Source: Ruegeria halocynthiae (GTDB lineage Bacteria; Pseudomonadota; Alphaproteobacteria; Rhodobacterales; Rhodobacteraceae). From it: a stretch of DNA of 64,000 bases. Shown here piece after piece: positions 16,633 to 26,175 of the stretch; the stretch's first letter is position 1; every line of letters begins with the position of its first letter. Location: NCBI RefSeq assembly GCF_900106805.1, contig NZ_FNNP01000011.1, positions 46,937 to 110,936 on the forward strand. Direction: 5' to 3'. Below the pieces are notes generated by a model, which searched no databases, was not told where the DNA came from, and worked only from the letters and a program-made list of their open reading frames with translations. The position numbers were made by a program, and so were the translations under genes.

Positions 16633-18110
16633 TGGACCAAATGCTGCAACAGGAAGAATCACTCGACCCGGAAGACTGGGAAGCCATGCGCGCCACGGCG
16701 TACCGCATGGTGGATGAAGCCGTGTCCCGGCTTTCCAATGTGCGCGATTCTCCTGTTTGGCAAAACATGCCAGACAGCGTGCGCGAGACGTACAAGGAAG
16801 CGTTACCGAGATCGGGAATGCCACTTGATGAGGTTTTTGATGAGATCAGAGCCAACCTGCTGCCCTATCCAATGGGTAACATCCACCCCAGGTTTTGGAT
16901 GTGGTACATGGGTGCCAGCAATTTCACTGGCGCTCTCGGTGACTTTTTAGCCGCTATTCTGGGGTCAAACCTCGGCGGTGGAAATCACGCCGCAGCTCTT
17001 ATGGACCAACAGGTGGTGGACTGGCTTAAGACCATGGTCGGGTTCCCGGCTGGCGCTAGTGGAACCTTGACCAGTGGTGGCTCCGTAGCCAATCTGATAG
17101 GCCTCACGGTTGCGCGCAACACAGCGCTCGGTCAGCAAACCATCAGGGAACATGGGGTCGCCGGTGCCAAGCTGGCGTTTTATGCGTCCGATCAGGTTCA
17201 TGGCTGCCATCTGACTGCAATGGAAGTGCTGGGCCTAGGATCAAAATCCCTGCGGTGCCTGCCGTCCCGATCAGACTATACGATGGACGTTACAGCCTTG
17301 CGTGCACAGATTGCCGAAGACCGCGCGCATGGCATCCAACCAGTCGCCATTATCGCAACAGCTGGAACTATCAACACCGGCGCAATTGACGATTTGTACG
17401 CACTCGCAGATGTGTCCCAGCGCGAAGGACTATGGCTTCACGTGGACGGTTGCATCGGAGCACTAGCCGCTATCGCTCCTAAAAACGGAGATAAGCTAAA
17501 CGGTCTGGACAAAGCTGACTCTGTTGCGCTGGATCCACATAAATGGCTGCATGCACCGTTTGAAGTTGGCTGTTGCGTGGTCAAAGACAGATCGCAACAT
17601 GTCGATACTTTCGCGCTTAGTCAGTCATACCTGGAGAAGGAACCACGTGGCGTCGCCGCTGCCGATTGGCTACATGATTTTGGCATTCAGACATCGCGCG
17701 GGTTCCGGGCGCTTAAGGTTTGGATGAGCCTGAAGGAACATGGTGTCGAAAAATTTGGCCGGCTGATCGACCAGAACATCAACCAAGCAGAGTATCTGGC
17801 GGATCGCATCCGAATGGCACCGGATATCGAACTATTGGCCAATCCTATGCTGGACATCGTGTGCTTTCGCATTTACCTGCCCAATATGACGGACTCCAAT
17901 CTAGAAGCCCTCAACCGAGAAGTCATGCTGCGACTGCAGGAAGATGGGGTTGCGGCGCTCTCTGACACGAGAGTTGGGTCGACCTATGCGCTGCGCTGCG
18001 CCATTTCCAATCACCGAACGCAACGGCGTGATCTTGACATACTTGTGGAGCAAATAGAGGAATTGATCCCGACATGCAGATCGACTTTACCCGGTTACGA
18101 GCCATACTGA
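16632..18110 (+). CDS. Group II PLP-dependent amino acid decarboxylase (aromatic-amino-acid/CSAD type)
   Basis: A 492-residue member of the aromatic-L-amino-acid/glutamate/cysteine-sulfinate decarboxylase family. The PLP-stacking histidine region (DQVHGCH, 187-193), the PLP aspartate in HVDG (270-273) and the Schiff-base lysine K304 in DPHKW are all present, and the length is normal. It would turn an amino acid into its amine and CO2. The start ATG overlaps the stop of the cysteine-synthase-like gene. The substrate is unknown: an aromatic amino acid, cysteine sulfinate/cysteate or a beta-substituted alanine made by the upstream enzyme are all possible. Confidence 0.88.
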   Translation: MDQMLQQEESLDPEDWEAMRATAYRMVDEAVSRLSNVRDSPVWQNMPDSVRETYKEALPRSGMPLDEVFDEIRANLLPYPMGNIHPRFWMWYMGASNFTGALGDFLAAILGSNLGGGNHAAALMDQQVVDWLKTMVGFPAGASGTLTSGGSVANLIGLTVARNTALGQQTIREHGVAGAKLAFYASDQVHGCHLTAMEVLGLGSKSLRCLPSRSDYTMDVTALRAQIAEDRAHGIQPVAIIATAGTINTGAIDDLYALADVSQREGLWLHVDGCIGALAAIAPKNGDKLNGLDKADSVALDPHKWLHAPFEVGCCVVKDRSQHVDTFALSQSYLEKEPRGVAAADWLHDFGIQTSRGFRALKVWMSLKEHGVEKFGRLIDQNINQAEYLADRIRMAPDIELLANPMLDIVCFRIYLPNMTDSNLEALNREVMLRLQEDGVAALSDTRVGSTYALRCAISNHRTQRRDLDILVEQIEELIPTCRSTLPGYEPY

Positions 18111-18341
18111 AGGTATTGGTTGTGCGAGCATACTACGCTTCATGTGATGCTCTTATCCGATCCTGGCCTTCTATTTTATATTGTTGACCTTGGGAATCGT
18201 TGGCAGCTTCGGCATCTGCAGCAGGTATTTTAACCGACACCTGCTCAAGGAAAGCCGCGCAAAGTCGAGATTCAAACTCAACCTTATTCGATAAATGGCG
18301 GCTGGGCCGCGGAGTGCGATAACCAGCTGCGAGAAGCCGGG

Positions 18342-19726
18342 TTACGGAGCGAGAGCACCCAGGATCCGAATCCAGCTCCTGATCCCTTTGCGGAAGCTCT
18401 CGACATCATACTTCTCATTTGGGCTGTGTATGGCGTCATTTTCTTTTGCAAAGCCGATTAGCATCGTGTCCAGCTCCAATACGTCCTGAAAGTAGCCAGC
18501 GACTGGAAGTGACCCACCCAATCCGACAAATACAACATCTCTTTCCCATTCGTCGCGAAGCGCTACCTGAGCCCTGCGAAAGGCCAAACTATCTGTGTTC
18601 ATAACGGTTGCAGGTGCACCCGCAACGGCCGGTTCCCATGACACACGGATATCAGTCGAAGCATGATCTTCGACGTGCTTGCGGATAGCGTACCGAATTT
18701 TTCCGGGTCCGTCTTTCCGACCAGTCGGAACGTTAGTTTGCAATGGGCTTCAGCGGGTATAACTGTTTTTGAACCGGGACCTTGGTAACCACCCCAGATG
18801 CCGTTGATCTCCAGTGTTGGGAGTGCCCATTGCTGTTCCAAGGATGAGCGCCCACGCTCGCCACTTGCAACAGTCAACCCAATTTTCTGGAGGTAGGAGT
18901 CTTCGTCGAATCCGCAATTGTCCCAATTCGCCAGGAGATCCGGTGAAACATCGGGCACATCATCGTAAAAGCCATCGACAAGGACCGTGCCCTCGTCATT
19001 GTGAAAACTCGCGATAACGCGTCCGAGCTCCTTTAACGGATTGACGGCAGGTCCTCCATAATCGCCGGAGTGAAGATCAATTGATGGACCATGAAGAGTG
19101 AACTCTTCTTCAAGTATTCCGCGAAGCTGTGATACGATAGATGGTACATCATCCGCGATCATGGCTGTATCGCAAATGGCTGCGATGTCGGCTAGCAAGA
19201 GCTTTGAATGTGCCCTCAGAAATGGAAGGAGTGACGGAGAGCCGATCTCTTCTTCGCCTTCAAACAAAAAAGTAACCCGGCAGGGCAGGCTCCCAAATGT
19301 GTCTATGTAAGCACGGCAGGCTTCAACGAACGTCATCAGCTGCCCTTTGTCATCTGACGCGCCGCGCGCTCGCACGACCTGACCATTATCGGTGTCTTCG
19401 ATAATCGGATCGAAGGGATCATGGTGCCACAAATCAACCGGATCGACAGGCTGGACATCATAATGTCCGTAAAACAGAAGATGCGGGCCGTCTCCTTCAA
19501 TTTTGCCTACAATGATTGGGTGTAAATCCGTTTCAAACGTCTGCACGTCTACTCCAAGACTCTCCAGTTCTCTGGCAAGCCAGCCTGCGGCACGTTCACA
19601 TTCCATCGTGTATTTCGGGTCGGTGGAGATAGAGGGTATCCGCAGAAAATTTTGCAGACGGTCAAGCGCATTTGACAACTGTTCATCTGCGCGGGCGAGT
19701 ACCGGATCGATTTGCATTGTTAACAT
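18342..19726 (-). pseudogene. M20 family dipeptidase/deacylase, frameshifted
   Basis: Two overlapping minus-strand frames together give a full M20 metallopeptidase of about 461 residues (ArgE/DapE/CPG2-like dipeptidase). The first frame carries the zinc-site motifs FYGHYDVQP and RGASDDKGQ and the catalytic EGEEEIGSP; the second carries the tail with VGLGGSLPVAGYFQD. They join at a run of five T on the plus strand (18699-18703): adding one A on the coding strand restores KIRYAIRKHV. It is therefore either a recent frameshift mutation or a homopolymer sequencing error. The likely start is ATG at 19726; a GTG at 19744 is also open. Confidence 0.8.
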
Positions 19727-20039
19727 CTCAGTTGTTTTTCCCACGGCTGATCAAGGACCGGAAAAAGGCGCAGGCACTATTAATTTCGCCTCATGCTCAC
19801 AATAACTCGCGTGTTTCATCGGCACATCCGGTTCTAGTTAAGCTTACTTTTTTAGACCGAAAGTAAACTTGCCCAGATCCGGATTTACCAAGCATTTCTT
19901 AGCGCAAAGGATCGCAGGTGGCTGTGATCAGTCCAGCGAAACGCGATCAACCCGGATGTCTGCATCTGAGCTGGCAGGGAATAGTGTTTAGGAGCAGTTG
20001 ATTACAGTTCACCAACTATTTCAATTGGAGGCAACTTAC
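19727..20039. other. Divergent intergenic region
   Basis: This gap separates the divergent M20 and SMP-30-like pseudogenes and should hold both promoters. No open frame with a family signature, no terminator hairpin and no clear operator palindrome was found. It ends with a GGAGG ribosome site at about 20027-20031, ahead of the ATG at 20040. Confidence 0.35.
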
Positions 20040-21089
20040 ATGACCAGAGGATCGAAAACCGTTTCAACCAGTAGATTATTAGCGATTGCGGCTACCTTCA
20101 GCGTCGCTTCAATGGCTCAAGCCTCCGACCTTCCCCCTCCGGAAGGTCTGGATCAGATAGTCGACGATGGTGCTAAATGGGAACATATTCATTCCGCGCA
20201 GTGTTTTACTGAGGGCATTGCACATGATGCAGATGGGAACGTTTTTTTCAGCGACATCGCATCAACGGCGGATTGTTAGAAATCAGGTCATCAGGAAGGA
20301 ACCATCTTCAAATACGATGCCGCAGAGGGCACCGTTTCGGTTTTCCGCTCGCCCAGTGGTCAGTCGAACGGTCTGATCATGGGCGAGAACCGAGATCTTT
20401 TTGTCGCGCAGGGTGCCGACTTTGGCGGTCGCCGGGTTTCGCGCATCGATGCTAAAACAGGCCGATCCCATGTGCTGGCGCACAGCTATCAGGGTCGGCG
20501 GCTTGATTCACCGAACGATCTGACGATCGGGCCGGATGGGCTGATGTATTTCACTGATCCGCGCTATAGCGGCCATGAATCCATTGAACAACCAATCCAG
20601 GGCCTTTACCGCATCGAGGAGAACGGCGACGTCACACTGGCCGTGGCGGATGCAGTCAAGCCGAACGGTCTTGTGTTCTCCTCCGATGGAAGCAAGCTGT
20701 ATGTGGCTGCGGCGAATGACAATAGTTCAACGGATTACAGTCGGCATGTGAAAGACCAACCGGTTCATGCGGGGCTTATTGCTGTTCTCGAATACCCCGT
20801 GAACGCGGATGGCAGTTTTGGCCCGCGCAAGGTTCTGGTCGATTATACAGACGTGAACACTCTAGGTCCGGATGGGTTGAATGTGGACGCTGAAGGCAAC
20901 CTTTACGTCGCGCTTTTTGGGGTCGATGAACCCGGCATCTACGTCTACGCGCCCAATGGTCAGCGGATCGGTCGTTTCCCGACCGGCGAGGTCTGGCCAA
21001 CCAACACTGCATTTGTAAGTGACCCCGACGGTCATCACTACCTTTACATGACCGGTGGTGCAGACTTGTATCGGATTCGTCTGAAGTAA
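20040..21089 (+). pseudogene. SMP-30/gluconolactonase-like exported protein with in-frame amber stop
   Basis: One continuous frame of 349 codons is interrupted by a TAG at 20277-20279. The start at 20040 has a GGAGG site and opens a Sec signal peptide ending AQA near residue 27. Before the stop lies the first beta-propeller blade (EGIAHDADGNVFFSDI); after it come KSGHQEGTIFKYD, SPNDLTIGPDGLMYFTDPRY and NGLVFSSDGSKLY, all typical of the SMP-30/Gluconolactonase propeller, with the metal-site asparagine and aspartate regions intact. Such enzymes hydrolyse lactones. TAG is one C-to-T change from the glutamine codon CAG. The downstream part could only be made by read-through or internal initiation at 20379, without a signal peptide. 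Confidence 0.8.
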
Positions 21090-21097
21090 TAGTCAGA

Positions 21098-21140
21098 CCT
21101 GGCCCGGATGCGTACATCTTAAGCGCGCATCCGGGTCAGG
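21098..21140. terminator. Strong hairpin between convergent genes, candidate bidirectional terminator
   Basis: CCTGGCCCGGATGCG (21098-21112) pairs with CGCATCCGGGTCAGG (21126-21140) with one mismatch and a 13-base loop. It lies between the SMP-30-like stop at 21089 and the cyclodeaminase-like stop at 21142. No T-run follows on either side, so it may act as a transcript-stabilising or Rho-assisted end rather than a classic intrinsic terminator. Confidence 0.5.
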
Positions 21141-21141
21141 A

Positions 21142-22092
21142 TTATGCCCCGCGAACCAACCGTAAGACAGCATTGGCCGCGGCGATGTCTTCAAGGCCCA
21201 GCCCGATAGATCGGAAAAAAACCGGTTGGCTCCTCTCGGGCAGGGGGCAGTTTTGGGTCGCTAGTTCCGCCAGATCGCCCTTTATTTTTGTAGGGTCCCA
21301 GCCGTGATTCTGCTCCGCCAGCACCATTTCGCCTGCAGAGGACGGCGTCGTAGCGCGGTAATCGCAGTAGACCTGCGCCTGAACCAGCCACGCGGGTCCG
21401 ACTTCGTGCGCGTGCGCGACATTCGTGCTGATCGATGTAACCAGCGCACCAGGTTCAACTCCCGCCGCATTCAGGACAGGCGTCCCGGAGGATGTGCACA
21501 GCATCACGACATCAGCGCAAGCGGCGGCTTCTTCCGCGCTGGCGCAAAATTGTACCTCGGGTGCCAATGCGCGCCATGCGACCTGCCGATCCGCGTTTGC
21601 GTCAAGACAAGGTGAAAAGACCTGCAATGTGGTCCAGTCACGCAAACGCTTAACATGACGGTAATGCGCCTGGGCAACCGCTCCGCTACCGATGATCGCC
21701 AGTTTGCGAGCGTCTTTTTTTGCTAGGAAATCAACCGCCAGTGCCGTTGTGCCGGCGGTGCGCTCTGTGGTGAGTTTACCAGAATCGCACAGCAGCAAGG
21801 GCAAGCCGGTTTCCATTGACATCAACACAGTCCAAGCAGTGATTATCGGTTTGCCTTCGGTCACCAGATAGGGCGACAACTTGGCCCCGAACACACCTGC
21901 CTGCTCCTGAGCCGCAAGATAGGTGATGTAATCGCCGCGATTTTCGGGAAATGGAGTCAATGTCTGCGCTGGCTGCACCGCCTTTTTGCGGCCAAGCTCC
22001 GCAAACATGGCGCGCAGTTCGTTGGCCAGATCGATGCGCGGGATCAGTTGAGCAATCTGATCGGCATTCAGGATGATGGGGGTTTCTGACAT
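21142..22092 (-). CDS. Ornithine cyclodeaminase / mu-crystallin family protein
   Basis: A 316-residue NAD(P)-binding protein of the OCD/mu-crystallin family. Visible are the substrate lysine K71 in FGAKLSPY, the RTAGTTALA block at 111-119 and the Rossmann motif GSGAVA at 135-140. The family includes ornithine cyclodeaminase, L-arginine dehydrogenase (DauB of the dauBAR operon), alanine dehydrogenase and the hydroxyectoine enzyme EutC. It is the last gene of an operon with a class I aminotransferase, a DauR-like regulator and an ArgE-like deacylase. An arginine/ornithine-type imino acid reductase or deaminase is therefore the best inference. Confidence 0.88.
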   Translation of the reverse strand: MSETPIILNADQIAQLIPRIDLANELRAMFAELGRKKAVQPAQTLTPFPENRGDYITYLAAQEQAGVFGAKLSPYLVTEGKPIITAWTVLMSMETGLPLLLCDSGKLTTERTAGTTALAVDFLAKKDARKLAIIGSGAVAQAHYRHVKRLRDWTTLQVFSPCLDANADRQVAWRALAPEVQFCASAEEAAACADVVMLCTSSGTPVLNAAGVEPGALVTSISTNVAHAHEVGPAWLVQAQVYCDYRATTPSSAGEMVLAEQNHGWDPTKIKGDLAELATQNCPLPERSQPVFFRSIGLGLEDIAAANAVLRLVRGA

Positions 22093-22102
22093 GAGCGTTC
22101 CT

Positions 22103-23257
22103 TCAACAAAGGGTCTGGATCAGGGATTTCATAAACGCCTGACCATGCCGCAATTGCGCGGCAGAGATGAACTCGTCCTGTCCGTGGGCCTGTTCGATAC
22201 TGCCGGGGCCGCAGATCACGGTTGAATACCCTGCAGCCTGAAAGTGCCCGGCTTCGGTCTGGTACGACACCATCTGGTCGTCATTATCCTCAGTGATCCT
22301 GCGCACCAACTGTGCGGCAACGCCATTCGGATCAGGGCGCAGGGCGGGAATATTCTCAGGTACGTCTACTGTGATCGAAGCACCCGCGTGACGCTCGATC
22401 ATTGTCGCCTCAACTATTTTGACCTCACGTCTGTAACGCGCGATCCAATCCTCGGCAGTATCAGGCGGCACAAAGCGGATATCGCTTTCCAATACGCAAT
22501 TTTCGGGGATCGTGTTTAGAGCAATACCGCCGTGAATTGTACCAACTCCGGCGGTCGAATAGGGTGGGGTGAAACCATTGTCGGTCGTCTGGCTTTGAGA
22601 TTGCACGGTTTCCTTCTGGTGCCACTGGATCAGACGCGCTGCGGCTTCGATCGCGGAAACGCCGATATCAGGGCGCGAGGAATGCGCGGCTTTTCCCATG
22701 ATCCGTGTCTTTAAGCCCAGACCGCCTTTATGCCCCGTGACCAATGTCATCAGGCTGGGTTCTCCTACAATCACGGCCGAGGCACGCGGTTGGTGCGCAT
22801 CTAAGGCTGCAAGGATTGGCTGCGTCCCAAGGCAACCGATTTCCTCATCATAGGAAAAGGCCAGTTGTACCGGGCGGGTCAGCGGTGCGGCCAGCATTTG
22901 GGGCACCGCTGCGAGTGCAAGTGCCAGAAATCCTTTCATGTCGCAGGTGCCGCGCCCATAGAACTTGCCTTCACGATGCGTCAGCACCCAGGGATCGGAC
23001 GTCCAGGCCTGACCTTCGACCGTCACAACGTCCGTGTGGCCCGACAACAGCACTCCGCCTTCCACTGACGGCCCGATCTGCGCAATCAGCCCCAGTTTTT
23101 CACCTGATGCATTGGGTACGATCTGTGCGTGGACCCCAAGCTGGTCGAGATAGGCGGCAATAAATCCTACCAGCTCCGCGTTTGACTGATCCGAGACCGT
23201 GGGAAACGCAATCAGGCGGTTCAGAATGTCCAGAACGGGTCTCAGATCGTTAGTCAT
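22103..23257 (-). CDS. ArgE-like acetylornithine deacetylase (M20 family)
   Basis: A 384-residue M20A metallohydrolase. Zinc ligands are seen in SGHTDVV (H74), GRGTCDMKG (D106) and the catalytic YDEEIG (E138, E139), and the length fits ArgE. ArgE removes the acetyl group from N2-acetylornithine. In this setting, beside an OCD-family gene, an aminotransferase and a DauR-like regulator, it more likely works in catabolism on an N-acyl basic amino acid than in arginine synthesis. Its start overlaps the regulator stop by four bases, so it is co-translated. A different acyl amino acid substrate cannot be excluded. Confidence 0.88.
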   Translation of the reverse strand: MTNDLRPVLDILNRLIAFPTVSDQSNAELVGFIAAYLDQLGVHAQIVPNASGEKLGLIAQIGPSVEGGVLLSGHTDVVTVEGQAWTSDPWVLTHREGKFYGRGTCDMKGFLALALAAVPQMLAAPLTRPVQLAFSYDEEIGCLGTQPILAALDAHQPRASAVIVGEPSLMTLVTGHKGGLGLKTRIMGKAAHSSRPDIGVSAIEAAARLIQWHQKETVQSQSQTTDNGFTPPYSTAGVGTIHGGIALNTIPENCVLESDIRFVPPDTAEDWIARYRREVKIVEATMIERHAGASITVDVPENIPALRPDPNGVAAQLVRRITEDNDDQMVSYQTEAGHFQAAGYSTVICGPGSIEQAHGQDEFISAAQLRHGQAFMKSLIQTLC

Positions 23258-23865
23258 TCGACAAGCGTCTTGAGATCGTTATAGATAGTCGCGCGGCTTA
23301 CCCCTAACAATCGGGCCACATAGGCGGCGGCATTGCGTTCGGCCAGAGCGTTTGAAACCTGCAAAGCACTGACCAGATCGCGCCGAGCTTCGCGGTCCAG
23401 CGCGTCAATGCGCAAGTCGCGCTGCGTGCACCAGCCACTAACAAAGACATTCAGGCGTTCGTGCCAGTCATTGCGAAACAGTGAGTCCGGCTGGGTTGAG
23501 GCCATCTGTGCCGGTTGCAGATTATGCACCAACTGGCTGAGTTGATGCAGGTCGGTTAGGTCGTGATTAATGCACAGGACAAATTGCGCTGCTCCAGCCT
23601 CATCGCGTAAAACCACGCTGATCGACCTGAGGATGCTGCCATCCCAATTCATCTTTTCATAAGGCCCGATCACGGTGTCGCCCGGGCGAAAGTCGATCTC
23701 TTGCATGTTCGACGGATCATCGGGCTTGCGCTTGGAAAACGGGTTTTCGATATAGGCAATGGTCTCGGTTTCCAGATCGTGCAACACAACCTCGGCGCGC
23801 CTGCCAAAAAGCATCGGTATTGCCCGTGCCAGTGCCGTCGCATTGGATCGAATGTCAGACATCAT
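23254..23865 (-). CDS. DauR/YheO-like PAS-HTH transcriptional regulator
   Basis: A 203-residue regulator with a YheO-like PAS domain (about residues 10-115; ARAIPMLFGRRAEVVLHDLE, VIGPYEKMNW) and a C-terminal HTH_22 type helix-turn-helix (about 165-203; YVARLLGVSRATIYNDLK). This is the architecture of DauR, which represses the D-arginine-responsive dauBAR genes, and of YheO. It sits in the middle of the operon, overlapping the aminotransferase gene before it and the deacylase gene after it. Autoregulation of the operon by a basic amino acid is a natural inference. Confidence 0.85.
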   Translation of the reverse strand: MMSDIRSNATALARAIPMLFGRRAEVVLHDLETETIAYIENPFSKRKPDDPSNMQEIDFRPGDTVIGPYEKMNWDGSILRSISVVLRDEAGAAQFVLCINHDLTDLHQLSQLVHNLQPAQMASTQPDSLFRNDWHERLNVFVSGWCTQRDLRIDALDREARRDLVSALQVSNALAERNAAAYVARLLGVSRATIYNDLKTLVE

Positions 23866-25004
23866 CAGCGCCCTGCCAGAATATCACCGGTCAGATCATT
23901 TAACAGTGTCAGGCCTTTGCGCAGATGATCTTCGGGCAAAGCTGAGCTGACGCGGAAATGGCCTTCGACGCTGAACCGTGATCCAGGGATCACGAGAACA
24001 TCCTTTTCCATCAATAAACGCGAAGCCAATTCTTCTGATGTAATCGGGAGGTTAAAACGCACAAACGACATCGCTGAGGCTTTTGGAGGTACGACGCTGT
24101 AGACGCCTTGATAATGTGACAATTCTTGAGCGAGAACGTCAAATCCTGTTCGGATCAACTGGCGCGCCCGCGCTTTGAGCCTCGAGCGTGTAGGCTCTGC
24201 CAACGCGATATCGGCGAGTTCCATCGACAGCATTGAAGCAGCGATCGATGCGTATTCATGCCTCCGCCAGCACTCGGTGATGATTTCGTCTGGGCCGACC
24301 AGCCAACCCAGTCGCAGACCGGGCAAGCCATATGCCTTGGACATCGAGTTCACGATCAGAACCTTGTCATAGCTGCCCCAGAAAGACGGGGTTTCAGCGT
24401 CGCCTTCGCGCTCGGTTCCGGCATAAACTTCATCGGCGACTATCCATGCCCCTACGTGTTCGGCAGCGGCAATGATTGCGGCGCGATCATTATCCGAGAT
24501 CACTTGCCCTGTCGGATTATTTGGATTGACCACATGGATGATGCGGGTCTTGTCATCCACTGCCTTGCTTAATGCGTCATGATCGATGGCCCAGCTGTCG
24601 GCTTCGATCAGATCGACCCAGCGGACCTCGTTGCCGCGATTCAACGCGTTCCCGGAAATCTGTTCATAGGTCGGGCGAAAACAAACCACGTTGTCGCCGG
24701 GCTGCAGCAACGTGTTGGCTACCAGCGAATTCGCTTCGGTCGCGCCAACGGTGATCATCACCCCGTCGGGTGCGGAACCCGGATACAACCCCGAAATTGT
24801 CTCGCGAAGCGATTGTTTTCCGTTGACCTGCGGGTAATCGAGCATGGTCTGCATCAAACCGGACATGTCGATATCAGCCAGATCAACCAGTCCCTGTAGC
24901 GACATAGGATGCACGCCACTTTCTGAAAAGTTGTAGACGACACCATGTTCCAGTTCGGACAGGAATTGCTCGACCTGAAACGGGGAAAAAGCGGCATGTG
25001 TCAT
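23865..25004 (-). CDS. Class I/II PLP aminotransferase
   Basis: A 379-residue fold-type I PLP enzyme. PLP-site residues are clear: NPNNPTG at 160-166, D191 and Y194 in DEVY, K223 in SMSKAYG and R231. The annotation style resembles arginine-type aminotransferases and the capreomycidine synthase subgroup, but I cannot prove the substrate. It is the first gene of the operon that continues with a DauR-like regulator, an ArgE-like deacylase and an OCD-family protein, and its stop overlaps the regulator's start. It is divergent from a LysR-type regulator gene. Confidence 0.85.
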   Translation of the reverse strand: MTHAAFSPFQVEQFLSELEHGVVYNFSESGVHPMSLQGLVDLADIDMSGLMQTMLDYPQVNGKQSLRETISGLYPGSAPDGVMITVGATEANSLVANTLLQPGDNVVCFRPTYEQISGNALNRGNEVRWVDLIEADSWAIDHDALSKAVDDKTRIIHVVNPNNPTGQVISDNDRAAIIAAAEHVGAWIVADEVYAGTEREGDAETPSFWGSYDKVLIVNSMSKAYGLPGLRLGWLVGPDEIITECWRRHEYASIAASMLSMELADIALAEPTRSRLKARARQLIRTGFDVLAQELSHYQGVYSVVPPKASAMSFVRFNLPITSEELASRLLMEKDVLVIPGSRFSVEGHFRVSSALPEDHLRKGLTLLNDLTGDILAGR

Positions 25005-25159
25005 GGGGAATCCTTTTGGCGGACGAGGCAGTAAATTGACGTGATCGTATAATTTGGATAGTTCAGTCTAAATCAATGGTCAACCACGTTGCCATCACAT
25101 CAGTATCGGACGTGTTTACCAAAGATGAGTGACTGGCTGTGAGCTTGAAACGGGAAAAG

Positions 25160-26080
25160 ATGAATAATAGCCCCAATGATCACACACGATTTCAAGATGT
25201 TGACCTGAAGATGTTTCATGTCTTTGCCAAAGTTGTCGAAGCGGGTGGCTTGTCGAGTGCTCAATATGACCTCAACATGAGCCTTTCGGCGATCAGTACC
25301 GCAATCTCGAATCTGGAAACCCGTTTGGGGTTTCGTCTCTGCGAGCGGGGACGAAGCGGATTTCAGGTCACTGAGGGAGGGCACCTTGTTTATTCTCAAT
25401 TGTCGCACCTCAACTCTGCGCTGAGTCGGTTTGAAACATCGCTTGATGCGTTCAAGGGAGATATGCGCGGTCAATTCCTGATTGCAATGGATGACGGAAT
25501 CCTCACCAATCTGAGATGTCCTATTTACAAGGTTATGCAGTCCTTTATCTCCAGTTTCCCGGATATCGACCTACACATCTCCATCCTGCCCGCGCCCAGA
25601 ATGGAGCGCGCTTTGTTGAATAACGAATTGAACCTGGCGATCGGGCCTTTCCTGGAGATTTCCAACGCGCTGGATTCTGCTTTGGTTTACCGTGAAAAAC
25701 AACTGCTCTGCTGCGGTCGGGGTCATCCTGCATTTGGTGTAGAGGACAGTGATAAACTGGCACAAATCGTGGCGGGCTCAGAATATGCGGCGCGAAAGTA
25801 CGATGATGCCAAACAAAACGCGCCGTCGGCCTCACCAACGGAAACCACAACGGCTTCAACGGTTGAAGCCATGCTCGGCATGGTTCTGAGTGGCAAGTAC
25901 CTTGGGTACCTTCCGCGTCATGCATGCGAAAGATGGATCGAAAACAAGGAAATCTGGGCTCTGGATCCAGAGTCTTATGCATACAGTACCGACATTAAAG
26001 TTGCCTTCCGCCGCCAAAGCCAGGATCGCCGCGCAGAGAAATTTCTCAAGGCTCTGGAAGTGATACAGGTCAAAGGGTGA
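25160..26080 (+). CDS. LysR family transcriptional regulator (copy 1)
   Basis: A 306-residue LysR protein. The winged helix lies at about residues 12-75 with FAKVVEAGGLSSAQYDLNMS and ISTAISNLETRLGFRLCERG, and the substrate-binding domain follows. It is a paralogue of the LysR gene at 29481-30386: both share VxEAGG, DLETRLGxRLC, RGRxGF and the SGxxLGxLP end. I took the ATG at 25160; a GTG at 25139 would add seven residues. It lies upstream of, and in the same direction as, the DapA-like/EutB-like/RidA genes, and divergent from the class I aminotransferase operon, so it could control either. Confidence 0.88.
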   Translation: MNNSPNDHTRFQDVDLKMFHVFAKVVEAGGLSSAQYDLNMSLSAISTAISNLETRLGFRLCERGRSGFQVTEGGHLVYSQLSHLNSALSRFETSLDAFKGDMRGQFLIAMDDGILTNLRCPIYKVMQSFISSFPDIDLHISILPAPRMERALLNNELNLAIGPFLEISNALDSALVYREKQLLCCGRGHPAFGVEDSDKLAQIVAGSEYAARKYDDAKQNAPSASPTETTTASTVEAMLGMVLSGKYLGYLPRHACERWIENKEIWALDPESYAYSTDIKVAFRRQSQDRRAEKFLKALEVIQVKG

Positions 26081-26175
26081 GTTCACTTCTGGCAGACAAT
26101 AGTACACTTTAGAATCTCTGGGTTTTGGGCTGACTAAAAGTCGATCAATTTGCAAAAAATATTGGAGGTCCGAGC

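Noticed and set aside
20277..20279. TAG as a programmed pyrrolysine or suppressed codon
   Set aside because: No pyrrolysine machinery or suppressor is visible, the family does not use it, and CAG-to-TAG mutation explains it more simply.
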